Source of the DNA: Allobosea psychrotolerans
GTDB taxonomy: Bacteria > Pseudomonadota > Alphaproteobacteria > Rhizobiales > Beijerinckiaceae
NCBI RefSeq assembly: GCF_002917105.1
Contig: NZ_PQFZ01000009.1
Coordinates: 1-64,000, forward strand
Length of the DNA stretch: 64,000 bases
Reading direction: 5' to 3'
Part shown: positions 15,446-24,274 of the stretch, one piece after another
Layout: every line of letters begins with the position of its first letter
How positions within the stretch are numbered: the first letter of the stretch is position 1
The notes under the pieces: model-generated
What the model saw: only the letters and a program-made list of their open reading frames with translations
What the model was told of the DNA's origin: nothing
Databases searched by the model: none
Translations under genes and position numbers: made by a program

Positions 15446-17254
15446 TCAAGCCGCATCGTCATTGGCGGAGTTGCGGCTGCGGAATAGCCGCCAGAGCGAC
15501 TTGCCCAGTCGCCGCGAGCTCAGATGAGCGCCGGCCAGGCGCTTCTCCAGCGTGATCTTGCGGTCATGGAACTCCTCGAGACCGACCCGGTGGCCGACGC
15601 TGATCACCGTCGCATGGGCAAGGTCGCCCTCGAACAGACCCAACAGCGAATTCTGGCTGTCCTCGTCCAGCGCCGAAGTCGCCTCGTCCATGATGACGAT
15701 ATCGGGCTTCTGGATAAGCAGACGGGTGAAGGCGACGCGCTGACGCTCGCCGCCGGAGAGGATCTGATCCCATCGATCCTCGTCATCGAGGCGCTTGGCC
15801 ATATAAGCCAGCCCGCAGCGCTTCATGGCGGCGACGACGACATCGTCGGGAACCGGCAGATCCGCTTGCGGATAGAGCAGCACGGTGCGGAAGCTGCCCA
15901 TCGGCAGATAGGGCTTCTGCGGCACGAAGGCGATCGACTTGCCACGCGGCACCTCGATCCTTCCAGAACCCCAGGGCCACAGCCCCGCCAAGGCCCGGAT
16001 CAGCGTGCTCTTGCCGGAACCGCTTTCACCGACGATCAGCACCTTCTCTCCCAATTCGATCACCACCGAGGCATCGGCGATGACCACGCGGCCATTGCTG
16101 TGGGCGATCGAGAGATTCTCGATATGGATCGCGCCATCTTCGCTCTCGCCGAGGCTGATCTGGGTTTCGCCCTCCATGATCGTGCCGACATCGAGCGCTT
16201 CCAGCGCCTCCTGGAGCTCGTCGACGCGGGCCACGGAGGCAAACCACTCGGCCAGCCGCACGAAATTGTCGACGAACCAGATCAGGGCCGCTTGCACGGC
16301 GCTGAAGGCCGCGACGACCTGCATCACGGCGCCCAGCGTGACCTCGCCCGAAAGATATTTCGGCGCGATCAGCAGCAGCGGCACGATCGGAAACAGCGCG
16401 CCATTGGTGTTGAGCACCAGCGCGATGACGCCTTGCTGGCGGATGACGCCCAGCCAGGCCGCGACGACGCGGCCATAATTCTCGCCGACGGAGGTCCGTT
16501 CGTCAGCGTCGCCGCGGATCAGCGCGATGCTCTCGGCGTTCTCGCGCAGCCTTGTCATCTCGGCGCGAAACTGCGCCTCCGCCTCGTTCTTCGCCGAGAT
16601 GCGGCCGACCAGCGGCCGGCCGGCAAAATAGGCGGCGAGCGAGGCGATGATCGCATAAAGGATCGCCGCGATCGCCATATAGCTCGGGATCACGATGTCC
16701 GCACCGCCAAGCACGAAGTGGGCCGAGCCTGCGACATGCCAGAGGATGGTGGCGAAGGTCGCGGCGGTGACGGCCGCGCTGATCAGGCCGATCGCGAATT
16801 CGACGAGCGGTTCGACGGAGAGGCGGACATCCTCCGCGATACGATATTCCGGTGCGCTCTGCTCCCTGGCGGTGAACTGCATCCGGTAATAGCGCTGGTC
16901 GGCGATCCACCAGCCGGCGATGCGGCGCGTCAGATCTTCACGCCAGCGCATCTGCAGCAGCATGCGGCTGATCACCAGCGCCGACAGCGTCAATGCCGAG
17001 ACCGCGATGAGCAGCGGCAACCAGGCGATCGTGGCCCAGACCGCAGCGACATCGCGCTTTTCGAGAGCGTCGAAGAACAGCCGGTTCCAGGCATTGATTC
17101 CGACGGCGGTCGCAATCTGCGCCGCGACGAAGACGAGTACGACGATCGTCAGCCCCCAGGCGCGCAGCCGGGTTTTGCCTGTCCAGAATTTCAATGCCGT
17201 CGCGAAAAAGCTGCGCATACGCGAGCGTTGCGGCGCACTCAGCGTGTCAGACAT
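15446..17254 (-). CDS. ABC transporter, SbmA/BacA-like fused permease-ATPase
   Basis: A 602-aa half-transporter with an ABC_membrane_2-type permease (about 20-340, six helices) fused to an ATPase. The permease carries the family marker NRLFFDALEKRD and a WWIADQRYYRMQF segment. The ATPase has Walker A VGESGSGKSTLIRA, signature LSGGERQRVAF and Walker B PDIVIMDEATSALDE. Relatives include YddA, BclA and Rv1819c, linked to import of peptides, cobalamin or bleomycin, and BacA-related proteins matter for symbiosis in rhizobia. The substrate here is not determinable. A perfect EcfG promoter 51 bases upstream suggests it belongs to the general stress regulon. Confidence 0.92.
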   Translation of the reverse strand: MSDTLSAPQRSRMRSFFATALKFWTGKTRLRAWGLTIVVLVFVAAQIATAVGINAWNRLFFDALEKRDVAAVWATIAWLPLLIAVSALTLSALVISRMLLQMRWREDLTRRIAGWWIADQRYYRMQFTAREQSAPEYRIAEDVRLSVEPLVEFAIGLISAAVTAATFATILWHVAGSAHFVLGGADIVIPSYMAIAAILYAIIASLAAYFAGRPLVGRISAKNEAEAQFRAEMTRLRENAESIALIRGDADERTSVGENYGRVVAAWLGVIRQQGVIALVLNTNGALFPIVPLLLIAPKYLSGEVTLGAVMQVVAAFSAVQAALIWFVDNFVRLAEWFASVARVDELQEALEALDVGTIMEGETQISLGESEDGAIHIENLSIAHSNGRVVIADASVVIELGEKVLIVGESGSGKSTLIRALAGLWPWGSGRIEVPRGKSIAFVPQKPYLPMGSFRTVLLYPQADLPVPDDVVVAAMKRCGLAYMAKRLDDEDRWDQILSGGERQRVAFTRLLIQKPDIVIMDEATSALDEDSQNSLLGLFEGDLAHATVISVGHRVGLEEFHDRKITLEKRLAGAHLSSRRLGKSLWRLFRSRNSANDDAA

Positions 17255-17304
17255 GCACCGGCCACTCCAGAATCGTCACGGCACCATGACGGACGCTGAT
17301 CGAG

Positions 17305-17329
17305 AACGTCCTGCTGCGGCGCAAGTTCC
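17305..17329 (-). promoter_or_regulatory. EcfG promoter, perfect consensus
   Basis: Minus strand: GGAAC (17329-17325), 16-base spacer, CGTT (17308-17305), reading towards the ABC transporter at 17254. Confidence 0.8.
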
Positions 17330-17479
17330 CTTGCCACTTCATGCATGCAGCGCCGCGCAAGATCGAGAATTCGAGCGGGAAATATCTGCAAGACGGGAAC
17401 AAGTGGCGGGATGCCGGGTTGTCTTGTCCGGCCAGACGCGTATGCCGGCAGCCATTGCAAGAACGGATCAATCGAGACG

Positions 17480-18235
17480 ATGGCGACGAGCGCGAATCCG
17501 AGCCGCATCGGCGTGCCCTGCCTGGCCTGCCCGCTCAGGCTCAAGCCGGCCTTCAAGGACAAGACCGACGACGAGGTGCGCTTCATCCAGGCGATGAAGA
17601 TGGAGCATCGCCAGTTGCCGGCCGGCGCCGACATCATCCAACCCGGACAGGAGGACGCGGCGCTGTACACGCTCTTCTCCGGCTGGGCATTCCGCTACAA
17701 ATCCCTGCCCGACGGCCGGCGCCAGATCCTGAACTTCCTGCTGCCGGGCGACCTCGTCGGCTTGCAGGCCTCGCTGCTGAGCGCCGCTCAGCACGGCATC
17801 GAGGCCTTGACCGAGGTCGAGCTCTGCGCATTTCCGCGCAAGCGGGTCTGGGACCTGTTCGTGCGGATGCCGAGCCTGTCCTATGAGATCGCCTGGCTCG
17901 GCTCGCGCGAGGAGAGCTTGATCGACGAGAACCTGACCTCTGTCGGCCAGCGCAATGCCGCCGAGCGCATCGCGGCGCTGCTGATCTCGCTCCATCGCCG
18001 CGCCGACGCGCTTGGCCTGGTCAGCGAGAACAGCTTCCGGTTCCCGCTCTCGCAGCAGCAGCTCGCCGACGCGCTCGGATTGTCGCTCGTCCACACCAGC
18101 AAGACATGGTCGAAGCTGCGCCGGGCCGGCCTTTTTGCGATCTCGGGCGGACGATTGACCTTGCTCAATCCGCGCCTGACCGCCCGCATGGCCTCGCTTT
18201 TCGAGCGGGAACTCGAGCCGAGACCGCTGATCTGA
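17480..18235 (+). CDS. Crp/Fnr family transcriptional regulator
   Basis: A 251-aa Crp/Fnr regulator. Near the N-terminus is PCLACPLRL, a CxxC pair, but the full four-Cys pattern of oxygen-sensing Fnr is absent. The cyclic-nucleotide-fold domain spans about 40-160 (SGWAFRYKSLPDGRRQILNF, GDLVGLQASLL). The C-terminal winged helix has LSQQQLADALGLSLVHTSKT. It resembles the FixK-like or FnrN-like single-regulator group in rhizobia. The ATG at 17480 is chosen because the upstream in-frame 45 codons look non-coding. A one-mismatch EcfG box (GGAAC 17396-17400, N16, GGTT) lies upstream. Confidence 0.9.
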   Translation: MATSANPSRIGVPCLACPLRLKPAFKDKTDDEVRFIQAMKMEHRQLPAGADIIQPGQEDAALYTLFSGWAFRYKSLPDGRRQILNFLLPGDLVGLQASLLSAAQHGIEALTEVELCAFPRKRVWDLFVRMPSLSYEIAWLGSREESLIDENLTSVGQRNAAERIAALLISLHRRADALGLVSENSFRFPLSQQQLADALGLSLVHTSKTWSKLRRAGLFAISGGRLTLLNPRLTARMASLFERELEPRPLI

Positions 18236-18360
18236 GGCACCTCCTGCCTCGGCGAGTGGCACATCTTCGTGCCCTCAAGGCTCTTGAACCCTATATGTCT
18301 GGCAGGTAACGTCATTATTTCGTCATGGTTGCCGCATGTTGCGTCAACACCAGGGGTCAA

Positions 18361-19167
18361 ATGTCTCAAACTCTCCACCATCGTCGCCCGCGCACCGGCT
18401 CTCTAGCTGCAAGGCTAGGCCAGTCGAGCATGGCGGTGCGTATCGAGGATGAGGTGCGCGTGACCGCTGCCGACCTCGTCGACAGCATGGCCGAGGCACG
18501 CTTGAGGGTCGCCGCCGTCCGCTACAAGGTCGAAGGCGAGGTTCGCCAGAAGGCCGAGAAGTTCAAGACCCATGTGTCCAGGGTCGCCGGCGAAGCCAAA
18601 TCGAAGCTGAGCGACGAAGCCCGTTTCATCAGGTCCTGGATCGACGACCCCGGCCGTACCGGCTCCGTGACGCCGTCCAGCCCGTTCCTGGCGCGGCGCA
18701 TGGCGTCCTTCGTCGACCCCGCCATTCCCGGACCGGTGATCGAGATCGGCCCCGGTACCGGGCCGGTGACCGAGGCGCTGATCGAACGCGGCATCAGCGA
18801 GGACCGGCTCATCCTGGTCGAGTACAGCCCGGAATTCTGCGCGCTGCTGCGCCAGCGCTTTCCACGCGCGACCGTGGTGGAGGGCGACGCCTATGCGCTT
18901 TCGACGACGCTGGCGGGCCATCTCCAGGAGAAGGCCATCGCCGTGGTCTCGAGCCTGCCCCTGTTCAACCGGCCGCCGGCGATGCGCAGCGCGCTCGCCA
19001 AGGACGCCTTCACCTTGCTGGTCGACGGCGCGCCCCTGATCCAGTTCACCTATTCGGTGATCTCGCCCGTGCCTCGCAAGGGCTCCGGGTTGAAGGCCTT
19101 CGCCTCGGATTGGGTCTTGCGCAATATCCCGCCCGCGCGCGTCTGGGTCTATCGCCAGGCGACATAG
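18361..19167 (+). CDS. pmtA: Phospholipid N-methyltransferase (PmtA-like)
   Basis: A 268-aa SAM-dependent methyltransferase. The catalytic part (from about residue 85) has FIRSWIDDPGRTGSVTPSS, the SAM-binding glycine loop VIEIGPGTGPVTEAL, LVEYSPEFCALL and VVSSLPLFNRPP, the pattern of rhizobial PmtA, which methylates phosphatidylethanolamine towards phosphatidylcholine. An 80-residue, highly charged N-terminal helical extension (EDEVRVTAADLVDSMAEARL and so on) precedes it, which most PmtA proteins lack. The start at 18361 is favoured by AGGGG just upstream; a later ATG at 18430 is possible. The specific substrate is inferred from family resemblance only. Confidence 0.8.
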   Translation: MSQTLHHRRPRTGSLAARLGQSSMAVRIEDEVRVTAADLVDSMAEARLRVAAVRYKVEGEVRQKAEKFKTHVSRVAGEAKSKLSDEARFIRSWIDDPGRTGSVTPSSPFLARRMASFVDPAIPGPVIEIGPGTGPVTEALIERGISEDRLILVEYSPEFCALLRQRFPRATVVEGDAYALSTTLAGHLQEKAIAVVSSLPLFNRPPAMRSALAKDAFTLLVDGAPLIQFTYSVISPVPRKGSGLKAFASDWVLRNIPPARVWVYRQAT

Positions 19168-19334
19168 GGCTCGGGAGGCGGCCCTCCACGACGATCTGAT
19201 CGCTCGGACATGAGCACGCCTTCATTGCACCTGCGCAATCGTGGCATCGCACTCGGCGGTCTTGGCGTCGCGGGCGCAACGGCATAGCCTCCGTGCCAGT
19301 CGCTCCCGACCGTCCTGATCCGACCGAGGCCGTC

Positions 19335-19904
19335 ATGTCCGCACCCAAGATTCTCGTTTTTTCCGGCTCGTCGCGCCCCGGCTCGCTCAATGCGAAGCTC
19401 GCGGCCCTGGCGGCAAAGAAGCTCACGGCGGCGGGAGCGCAGGTCACGCTGATCTCGCTCGCCGATTATCCCCTGCCGCTGGTCGATGCGACAGGTTTCG
19501 GCAACGCGCCGCAGCCGGCCCATGATCTGCGTGCCCAGATCGACGCTCATGCCGGCCTGTTCATCGCCAGCCCCGAGTATAATGCGGGCTATGCGCCGGC
19601 GCTGAAGAATGCGCTGGACTGGGCGAGCGTCGCCAAGCCCGGAGCGCCTGCAACCGGCCTCGCCGGCAAAGTCGTGGCGCTCGGCGGCGCCTCGCCGGGC
19701 GCTCTGGGAAGCTATCGCGGTCTGACGCAGTTGCGCACCGTGCTGGAGCTCGGTTTCGGCGCGCTGCTGATCCCGGAAATGGTCGCGGTCGGCGGCGCCG
19801 ACAAAGCCTTTGGCGAGGATGGCGAGATCACCGACGGCCGCACCAGCGGCTTCCTCGACGCGGCTCTGGAACGATTGATCAAGCTGTCCAGCCAGGCGGT
19901 CTGA
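19335..19904 (+). CDS. NAD(P)H-dependent FMN reductase family protein
   Basis: A 189-aa flavodoxin-fold reductase. The FMN phosphate loop is VFSGSSRPGSLNAKLA, followed by the family block SPEYNAGYAPALKNALDWAS and KVVALGGASPGALGSYRG. Relatives (ChrR/YieF, azoreductases, SsuE-like) reduce quinones, chromate or flavins with NAD(P)H. A specific substrate cannot be named. The ATG at 19335 follows GAGG; the upstream in-frame start at 19293 is less likely. The 3' end overlaps the convergent frameshifted gene by 26 nt. Confidence 0.9.
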   Translation: MSAPKILVFSGSSRPGSLNAKLAALAAKKLTAAGAQVTLISLADYPLPLVDATGFGNAPQPAHDLRAQIDAHAGLFIASPEYNAGYAPALKNALDWASVAKPGAPATGLAGKVVALGGASPGALGSYRGLTQLRTVLELGFGALLIPEMVAVGGADKAFGEDGEITDGRTSGFLDAALERLIKLSSQAV

Positions 19905-20278
19905 GCCCTACCGTCTCCACTGCAACTCGCAAAATCTCTTTCGCGAGCGAGAGCCGCCAGAGCATGTCGCCGGGCTTGCGCGGAATCTTGGCCGCCTTGT
20001 CCGCGCTTTCTTCGGCATCATAGCGGTCGGGGGGCGACGATGCCGTCGCCTCTGACGTCAAGCGTGCCGCCGGGGCCGGCATCGATGCGCGAGGACCCGA
20101 CCTCCCATTCCGGCCGGCAGCACAGGCCCTTGCCGTTTGGCCGGCAGAAGCCGCCGAGCTGATAATCCCAGCCTGTCGCCGCAATGCTCCGGCGCAGGTT
20201 GATGTAGAACTGGACCGAGCTGCCGCCTGGTTCCGGCGGTACGGCACCGGGCAGGTGAACCAGCCGGGCGCTCGCCAC
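19879..20278 (-). pseudogene. Unrecognised gene broken (or switched) at a six-G tract
   Basis: Leftward from a GTG at 20278 the frame reads plausibly as protein (SVQFYINLRRSIAATGWDYQ, LGGFCRPNGKGLCCRPEWEVG, VRGDGIVAP) until a homopolymer at 20029-20034 (GGGGGG on the plus strand). It then stops at 20018. Removing one base from the run lets the frame continue as DRYDAEESADKAAKIPRKPG, MLWRLSLAKEILRVAVETVG to a stop at 19879, equally protein-like. The joined product would be about 130 aa. No family is recognised. The frameshift may be a real mutation, a phase-variable tract, or a sequencing error. Confidence 0.55.
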
Positions 20279-20410
20279 GGCTGCGCCGGATGCGCCATGA
20301 GATCGGCAGCGTCGGAGTCTCGCTCCCGGCAAGTGGGCGCTGTGTGCTTTCCACCTGGCCGAACACGATGCCAACCTGACAGGGCTGGCGCCCCCTTATT
20401 CAACGCCCGA

Positions 20411-21589
20411 TTACCCCCGGCATTCCGCCAGCAGCCTGCGCATGAAAGCCTCGCCGGCGGCGAACTGCTCCAGCGTGATGAACTCGTCGGGCTGATGGGC
20501 CTGGTCGATCGAGCCCGGGCCGCAGACGATCGTCGGCAGTCCGGCGCGCTGGAAATGGCCGGCCTCGGTGGCATAGGCGACCGCGATGGTGCTGTTGCGG
20601 CCGGCGAGGCGCATCACCAGCGTCTCGGCTTCCGACCCCGGATCGGGCGCGAGGCCCGGCACATCCGAGCTCATCACCGTCTCGATGGTCGCCGAGGGCG
20701 CGGTCTTGCGCATGCGGCCGAGAACCTCGTCCGAAAGGGTCTTGAAGCGCGCCGGCACATCGTCTGGATCCGAGCCCGGCAAGGTGCGCACCTCCCAGGA
20801 CAGGTCGCAGCGATCGGCCAGGATGTTGCGGGCGATGCCGCCATGGAATTTTCCGACATGGACGGTGTCGTAGGGCGGATCGAAGCGGCCGCTCGGGTCG
20901 AGCCTGCCTTCCCGCTCATCGGCCATCGCCACCAGCCCGGCCGCCAATCGCGTGCCGGCATGGACGGCGCTGGCGCCCAGATGCGGCTTCGACGAATGCG
21001 CCGCGACACCGGTGATCGTGGTGAAGAAGGTGCGGATGCCCTTATGCGCATCGGCGAGGTCGAGCGAGGTCGGCTCGCCGACGATGACGGCGCGCGGCCG
21101 CGGCAAGTCCTGACCCATGCGCGCGATGCCGTCGACAACGCCGAGGCACGTGACCTCCTCGTCATAGGAGAAGAACAGATGGATCGGCGTCTTGAGATCG
21201 GCGGCGAGGAAATCCGGCACCAGCGCCAGCGCCAGCGCGATGAAGCCCTTCATGTCGACGGCGCCGCGGCCATAGGCCCGGCCGTCCGCGACATGCAGCG
21301 TGAACGGATCGCGGCTCCAGGCCTGACCCTCGACCGGCACGACATCGGTATGGCCCGAGAGCAGGACGCCGCCGCGATCCTGCGGGCCGATGGTGGCGAA
21401 GAGCGCCGCCTTGTCCCCGCTCGCATTGGGGATGCGCACGGAGGTGACGCCCCAGCCGGCGAGGTAGTCCTCGACGAAGGCGATCAGATCGAGATTGGAT
21501 TTATGGCTGACCGTGTCGAAGGCGACGAGGCGGGCAAGCATGTCGAGCGGCGCATAACGCTGCCCGGTCGGCTGGGAGGAAGCAGTCAA
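20411..21589 (-). CDS. argE: Acetylornithine deacetylase
   Basis: A 392-aa M20-family metallopeptidase matching ArgE, which hydrolyses N-acetylornithine to ornithine in arginine synthesis. Metal-binding motifs are present: SGHTDVVPVEGQAWSRDPF, GRGAVDMKGF, SYDEEVTCLG and the C-terminal CGPGSIDQAHQPDEFI. Translation starts at a TTG (21589) that overlaps the apaG stop as TTGA, with AAGAAGG at good spacing, so the two genes are translationally coupled. A paralogue lies at 43191. Confidence 0.93.
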   Translation of the reverse strand: MTASSQPTGQRYAPLDMLARLVAFDTVSHKSNLDLIAFVEDYLAGWGVTSVRIPNASGDKAALFATIGPQDRGGVLLSGHTDVVPVEGQAWSRDPFTLHVADGRAYGRGAVDMKGFIALALALVPDFLAADLKTPIHLFFSYDEEVTCLGVVDGIARMGQDLPRPRAVIVGEPTSLDLADAHKGIRTFFTTITGVAAHSSKPHLGASAVHAGTRLAAGLVAMADEREGRLDPSGRFDPPYDTVHVGKFHGGIARNILADRCDLSWEVRTLPGSDPDDVPARFKTLSDEVLGRMRKTAPSATIETVMSSDVPGLAPDPGSEAETLVMRLAGRNSTIAVAYATEAGHFQRAGLPTIVCGPGSIDQAHQPDEFITLEQFAAGEAFMRRLLAECRG

Positions 21590-21978
21590 TGCAGAACCTT
21601 CTTCACATAGGGCGAATCGAGCGGAAAGAGCGGCACGACGACATCGAAGATCGCGCCGTCCTCGCCAAGCATGGCGTAAAAGCCGCTCATCGAGCCATCC
21701 GGCGTCGTCAAGGGGCAGCCGGAGGTATAGCTGAAGCTCTCGCCCGGGCGCAGCACCGGCTGCTGGCCGATGACGCCGTCGCCACGCACTTCATGAACCT
21801 CGCCGCGGCCGTCGGTGATGAACCAGTGCCGGGTCATCAATTGTACGGTTTGAAGCGACAGATTCACGATCTCGATGGAATAGGCCCAGAAATAGCGGCG
21901 CTGTTCATGCGAGGATTCCCCCTCCATGAATTTCGGCGCGGCGGTCACGCGCACGCCATGCGTCTCCGCTTGATACAT
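21586..21978 (-). CDS. apaG: ApaG protein
   Basis: A 130-aa ApaG-family protein with a fibronectin-III-like beta sandwich. Diagnostic blocks are YFWAYSIEIVNLS, MTRHWFITDGRGEVHEVRG, GVIGQQPVLRPGESFSYTSG and TPDGSMSGFYAML. ApaG was linked to Co2+/Mg2+ resistance and diadenosine tetraphosphate levels in enterobacteria; its molecular role is unclear. It begins a two-gene unit with argE. Confidence 0.95.
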   Translation of the reverse strand: MYQAETHGVRVTAAPKFMEGESSHEQRRYFWAYSIEIVNLSLQTVQLMTRHWFITDGRGEVHEVRGDGVIGQQPVLRPGESFSYTSGCPLTTPDGSMSGFYAMLGEDGAIFDVVVPLFPLDSPYVKKVLH

Positions 21979-22321
21979 CGTGACGGCTCCCTCGACGACG
22001 CGGGCGCCGCGCGGCCCGATCGTGGCCGGCGGGCGATGCCCCTGTTATGAACCGGGCGACGGCGGCGTCAATCCTGACGCGGCCGAACAGGCAAGCGCAA
22101 GCCCGCAGCCACGCCCAAGGAGCGGTTCACAGCACCGGCAGCCAGGCCGGGCGATGCCGATCCAGGACCCAGCAGGCGCATTCAAGCGCCGATTTGCCGC
22201 GTCGAGACGCCCAAAACAGCCAGGACAGCCAAACAGCACTGTGGATGGCTGCGCGGGAAGCACGGATTGCGCTTTGCTTTCGCTGTAAGCTCTCGCCGAG
22301 CCCTTGAACGGACATCTGAGT
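21979..22321. other. Intergenic region without recognisable genes
   Basis: 343 bases between divergent apaG and dcd. Short frames exist on both strands, but none has a ribosome-binding site, family resemblance or coding character. No promoter consensus is evident; promoters for both flanking genes must lie here. Confidence 0.5.
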
Positions 22322-23353
22322 ATGAATTACGGAATTTGGCCCTCGCAGACCATTCGCTCGGCGATCGCGAACGGGACCATACGTGCGAGTTCTCCGATCC
22401 ATGAGGATCTGATCCAGCCCGCGAGTCTCGATCTGCGGCTCGGCGCCACGGCGTTCAGGGTTCCGACCAGCTTCCTGCCGGGCAAGGGCAAAGCGGTCTC
22501 GGAGAGGCTGAAGGATCTCGCGACGCATGAGGTCGACCTGTCCAAGCCGCAGGTGCTCGAACGCAACTGCGTCCACATCATCCCGCTGCAGGAGCGCGTC
22601 TCGCTGGGGGCGGATACGAGCGCCCGCGCCAATCCCAAGAGCTCGTCCGGCCGCCTCGACATCTTCGTCCGCTTGATCGCCGATGGCGGCACGTCCTTCG
22701 ACGAGATCCCGGCGGGCTATGACGGGCCGCTCTATGCGGAGGTCGTGCCGCGCTCGTTTCCGATCATCGCGCGCGCCGGCGACACGCTGAGCCAGTTGCG
22801 CTTCCGACACCACGCCTCCGACGCGGCGCAGCCGGCGAACCGGACGATCTCCGTCTCCATCGACCTGGAGGGCGCGGCGGCCGACGGGGTCATCGCCTAC
22901 CGGGCCCGCAAGACCACCGGCCTGATCGATCTGCAAAAGGTCGGGGAATACGATCGGAACGATTTCTGGGAGCCGATCAAATGCCGCCCGGGCCGGCGCG
23001 AACTCGTCCTGGTCCCGGACGAATTCTACATCATGGCCTCGCTCGAGGACATCGTCATCAATGAGAACGAGGCGGCCGAGATGATCGCCTATGACACGGC
23101 GGTCGGAGAAGTGCGGGTGCATTATGCCGGCTTCCTGGACCCGTTCTTCGGCCGGATCACCGATTCTTCCGGCAAGAGCAAGATCGTCCTCGAGATCAGA
23201 AGCCACGACGTTCCGTTCATGCTCGACCATGGCCAGAGGGTCGGCACGATCGTCTTCGAGAACATGATCGAGCGCCCCGACAAGCTCTATGGACAGTCGA
23301 TCAAGTCGAACTATCAGGGCCAGGGGCTGAAGCTCGCGAAGCAGTTTTTCTAA
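22322..23353 (+). CDS. dcd: 2'-deoxycytidine 5'-triphosphate deaminase (long form)
   Basis: A 343-aa dCTP deaminase of the long alphaproteobacterial type, with two tandem dUTPase-like folds. The first half holds IQPASLDLRLG and the second VHYAGFLDPFFGRI. These match the Dcd pattern of substrate-binding segments, and the C-terminal IKSNYQGQGLKLAKQFF is typical. The enzyme converts dCTP to dUTP, feeding dTMP synthesis. Short single-domain Dcd is about 190 aa, so the length itself is diagnostic of this subfamily. The ATG at 22322 is chosen over an in-frame TTG at 22304. Confidence 0.93.
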   Translation: MNYGIWPSQTIRSAIANGTIRASSPIHEDLIQPASLDLRLGATAFRVPTSFLPGKGKAVSERLKDLATHEVDLSKPQVLERNCVHIIPLQERVSLGADTSARANPKSSSGRLDIFVRLIADGGTSFDEIPAGYDGPLYAEVVPRSFPIIARAGDTLSQLRFRHHASDAAQPANRTISVSIDLEGAAADGVIAYRARKTTGLIDLQKVGEYDRNDFWEPIKCRPGRRELVLVPDEFYIMASLEDIVINENEAAEMIAYDTAVGEVRVHYAGFLDPFFGRITDSSGKSKIVLEIRSHDVPFMLDHGQRVGTIVFENMIERPDKLYGQSIKSNYQGQGLKLAKQFF

Positions 23354-23402
23354 GCTCCTGGGATTCGCCTGTTGAATCATGCTGGGAGCCAACAGGGCGG
23401 TC

Positions 23403-23906
23403 CTATTTGGACAGCCTGCCCTCGTCGTCGATCAGGATGAGTTGGGCAGGTGGGGCATCGCTCCAAGCCCAGAGTACGAGGTTGAGATCATTCGCTCCGG
23501 CCCCGGCAGCGAAGCTGCGGACCAAGAGCCCGCGATAGCCCTTCGCCATCAATCGCTGCGCGAAGGATTGCGTTCGAGACTTGCCATTCGCCTTCACCTC
23601 GTCGCGCCAGCTTGGCGCCGCGAGCAGATCGGCGTCGAAGTCCTCTGCAGCGATTGCCGGGGTGTCGCGCGTGTCGAAGACCTGCTCGATCGCTGCTTCA
23701 TAGGAAACGAGCGTGGTTGGTTGGAGGCTCCCGACCTGGTTGGCCTCGCGCAGTGCTGTCATGACAGACAACGAGGTATAAAGCGCCGGCACGCCCTTTG
23801 GGTTGAACCGTCCGCCGTATAATTCCGCTCCACGGCCGGACAGCGGTTCGCGCGCATAAAGCGGATTGAGCGCGCGATAGAGCTTCCCCTGGTAGTTGAG
23901 CGCCAT
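23403..23906 (-). CDS. RES-domain toxin
   Basis: A 167-aa RES-domain protein: YRALNPLYAREPLSGRGAEL, then GGRFNPKGVPALYTS with the conserved Arg of the active site, and a C-terminal DLNLVLWAW / LILIDDEGRL. RES toxins (Res, MbcT, ParT) degrade NAD+ or ADP-ribosylate targets and stop growth. The gene begins 2 nt after the stop of its DUF2384-type antitoxin, the standard order for this type II system. All RES landmarks are present, so the toxin is probably functional. Confidence 0.92.
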   Translation of the reverse strand: MALNYQGKLYRALNPLYAREPLSGRGAELYGGRFNPKGVPALYTSLSVMTALREANQVGSLQPTTLVSYEAAIEQVFDTRDTPAIAAEDFDADLLAAPSWRDEVKANGKSRTQSFAQRLMAKGYRGLLVRSFAAGAGANDLNLVLWAWSDAPPAQLILIDDEGRLSK

Positions 23907-23908
23907 CG

Positions 23909-24259
23909 TCAGGCGTGGACGCCTGCATCCACAGCGTCGACGTAGTCGAGAACATCTTCGGCACGACCCGCGCGCACAAGCTGCATGGCGGTCTGGCCGG
24001 AAAACCCGGGCAGTGGTTCCGAACGATACCAGGCATAGGCGATCAGCGCTGAGCCAAAGCGCGGCTCGACCTTGTTGATCACCTCGATCATCTCGCGCAG
24101 CCGGCTTTGCGTCCGGTCCGATTGAATCCGGTCACGGCGCTGGACGGCGTCCTTGCCGAGACCAGCGGTGCGGGCAACCTCTTCACTGGTGGTGCGGAAA
24201 ACGTCGGCGATTTTGCGAGGAGCAAAAATGCCGTCATCTGCATACTGCGCGAGACCCAT
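23909..24259 (-). CDS. DUF2384 (Xre/MbcA/ParS) family antitoxin
   Basis: A 116-aa antitoxin. The N-terminal half forms an Xre-type DNA-binding region (RKIADVFRTTSEEVARTAGL). The C-terminal DUF2384 region reads FGSALIAYAWYRSEPLPGFS, then AMQLVRAGRAEDVLDYVDAV, the part that blocks the RES active site. The ATG at 24259 has GGGAG upstream and lies just downstream of a large palindrome that overlaps its promoter, consistent with autorepression by the toxin-antitoxin complex. Confidence 0.92.
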   Translation of the reverse strand: MGLAQYADDGIFAPRKIADVFRTTSEEVARTAGLGKDAVQRRDRIQSDRTQSRLREMIEVINKVEPRFGSALIAYAWYRSEPLPGFSGQTAMQLVRAGRAEDVLDYVDAVDAGVHA

Positions 24260-24274
24260 GACGCTCTCCCTTTC

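Noticed and set aside
22127-23392. 421-codon frame antisense to dcd
   Set aside because: Sense strand encodes an unmistakable dCTP deaminase.
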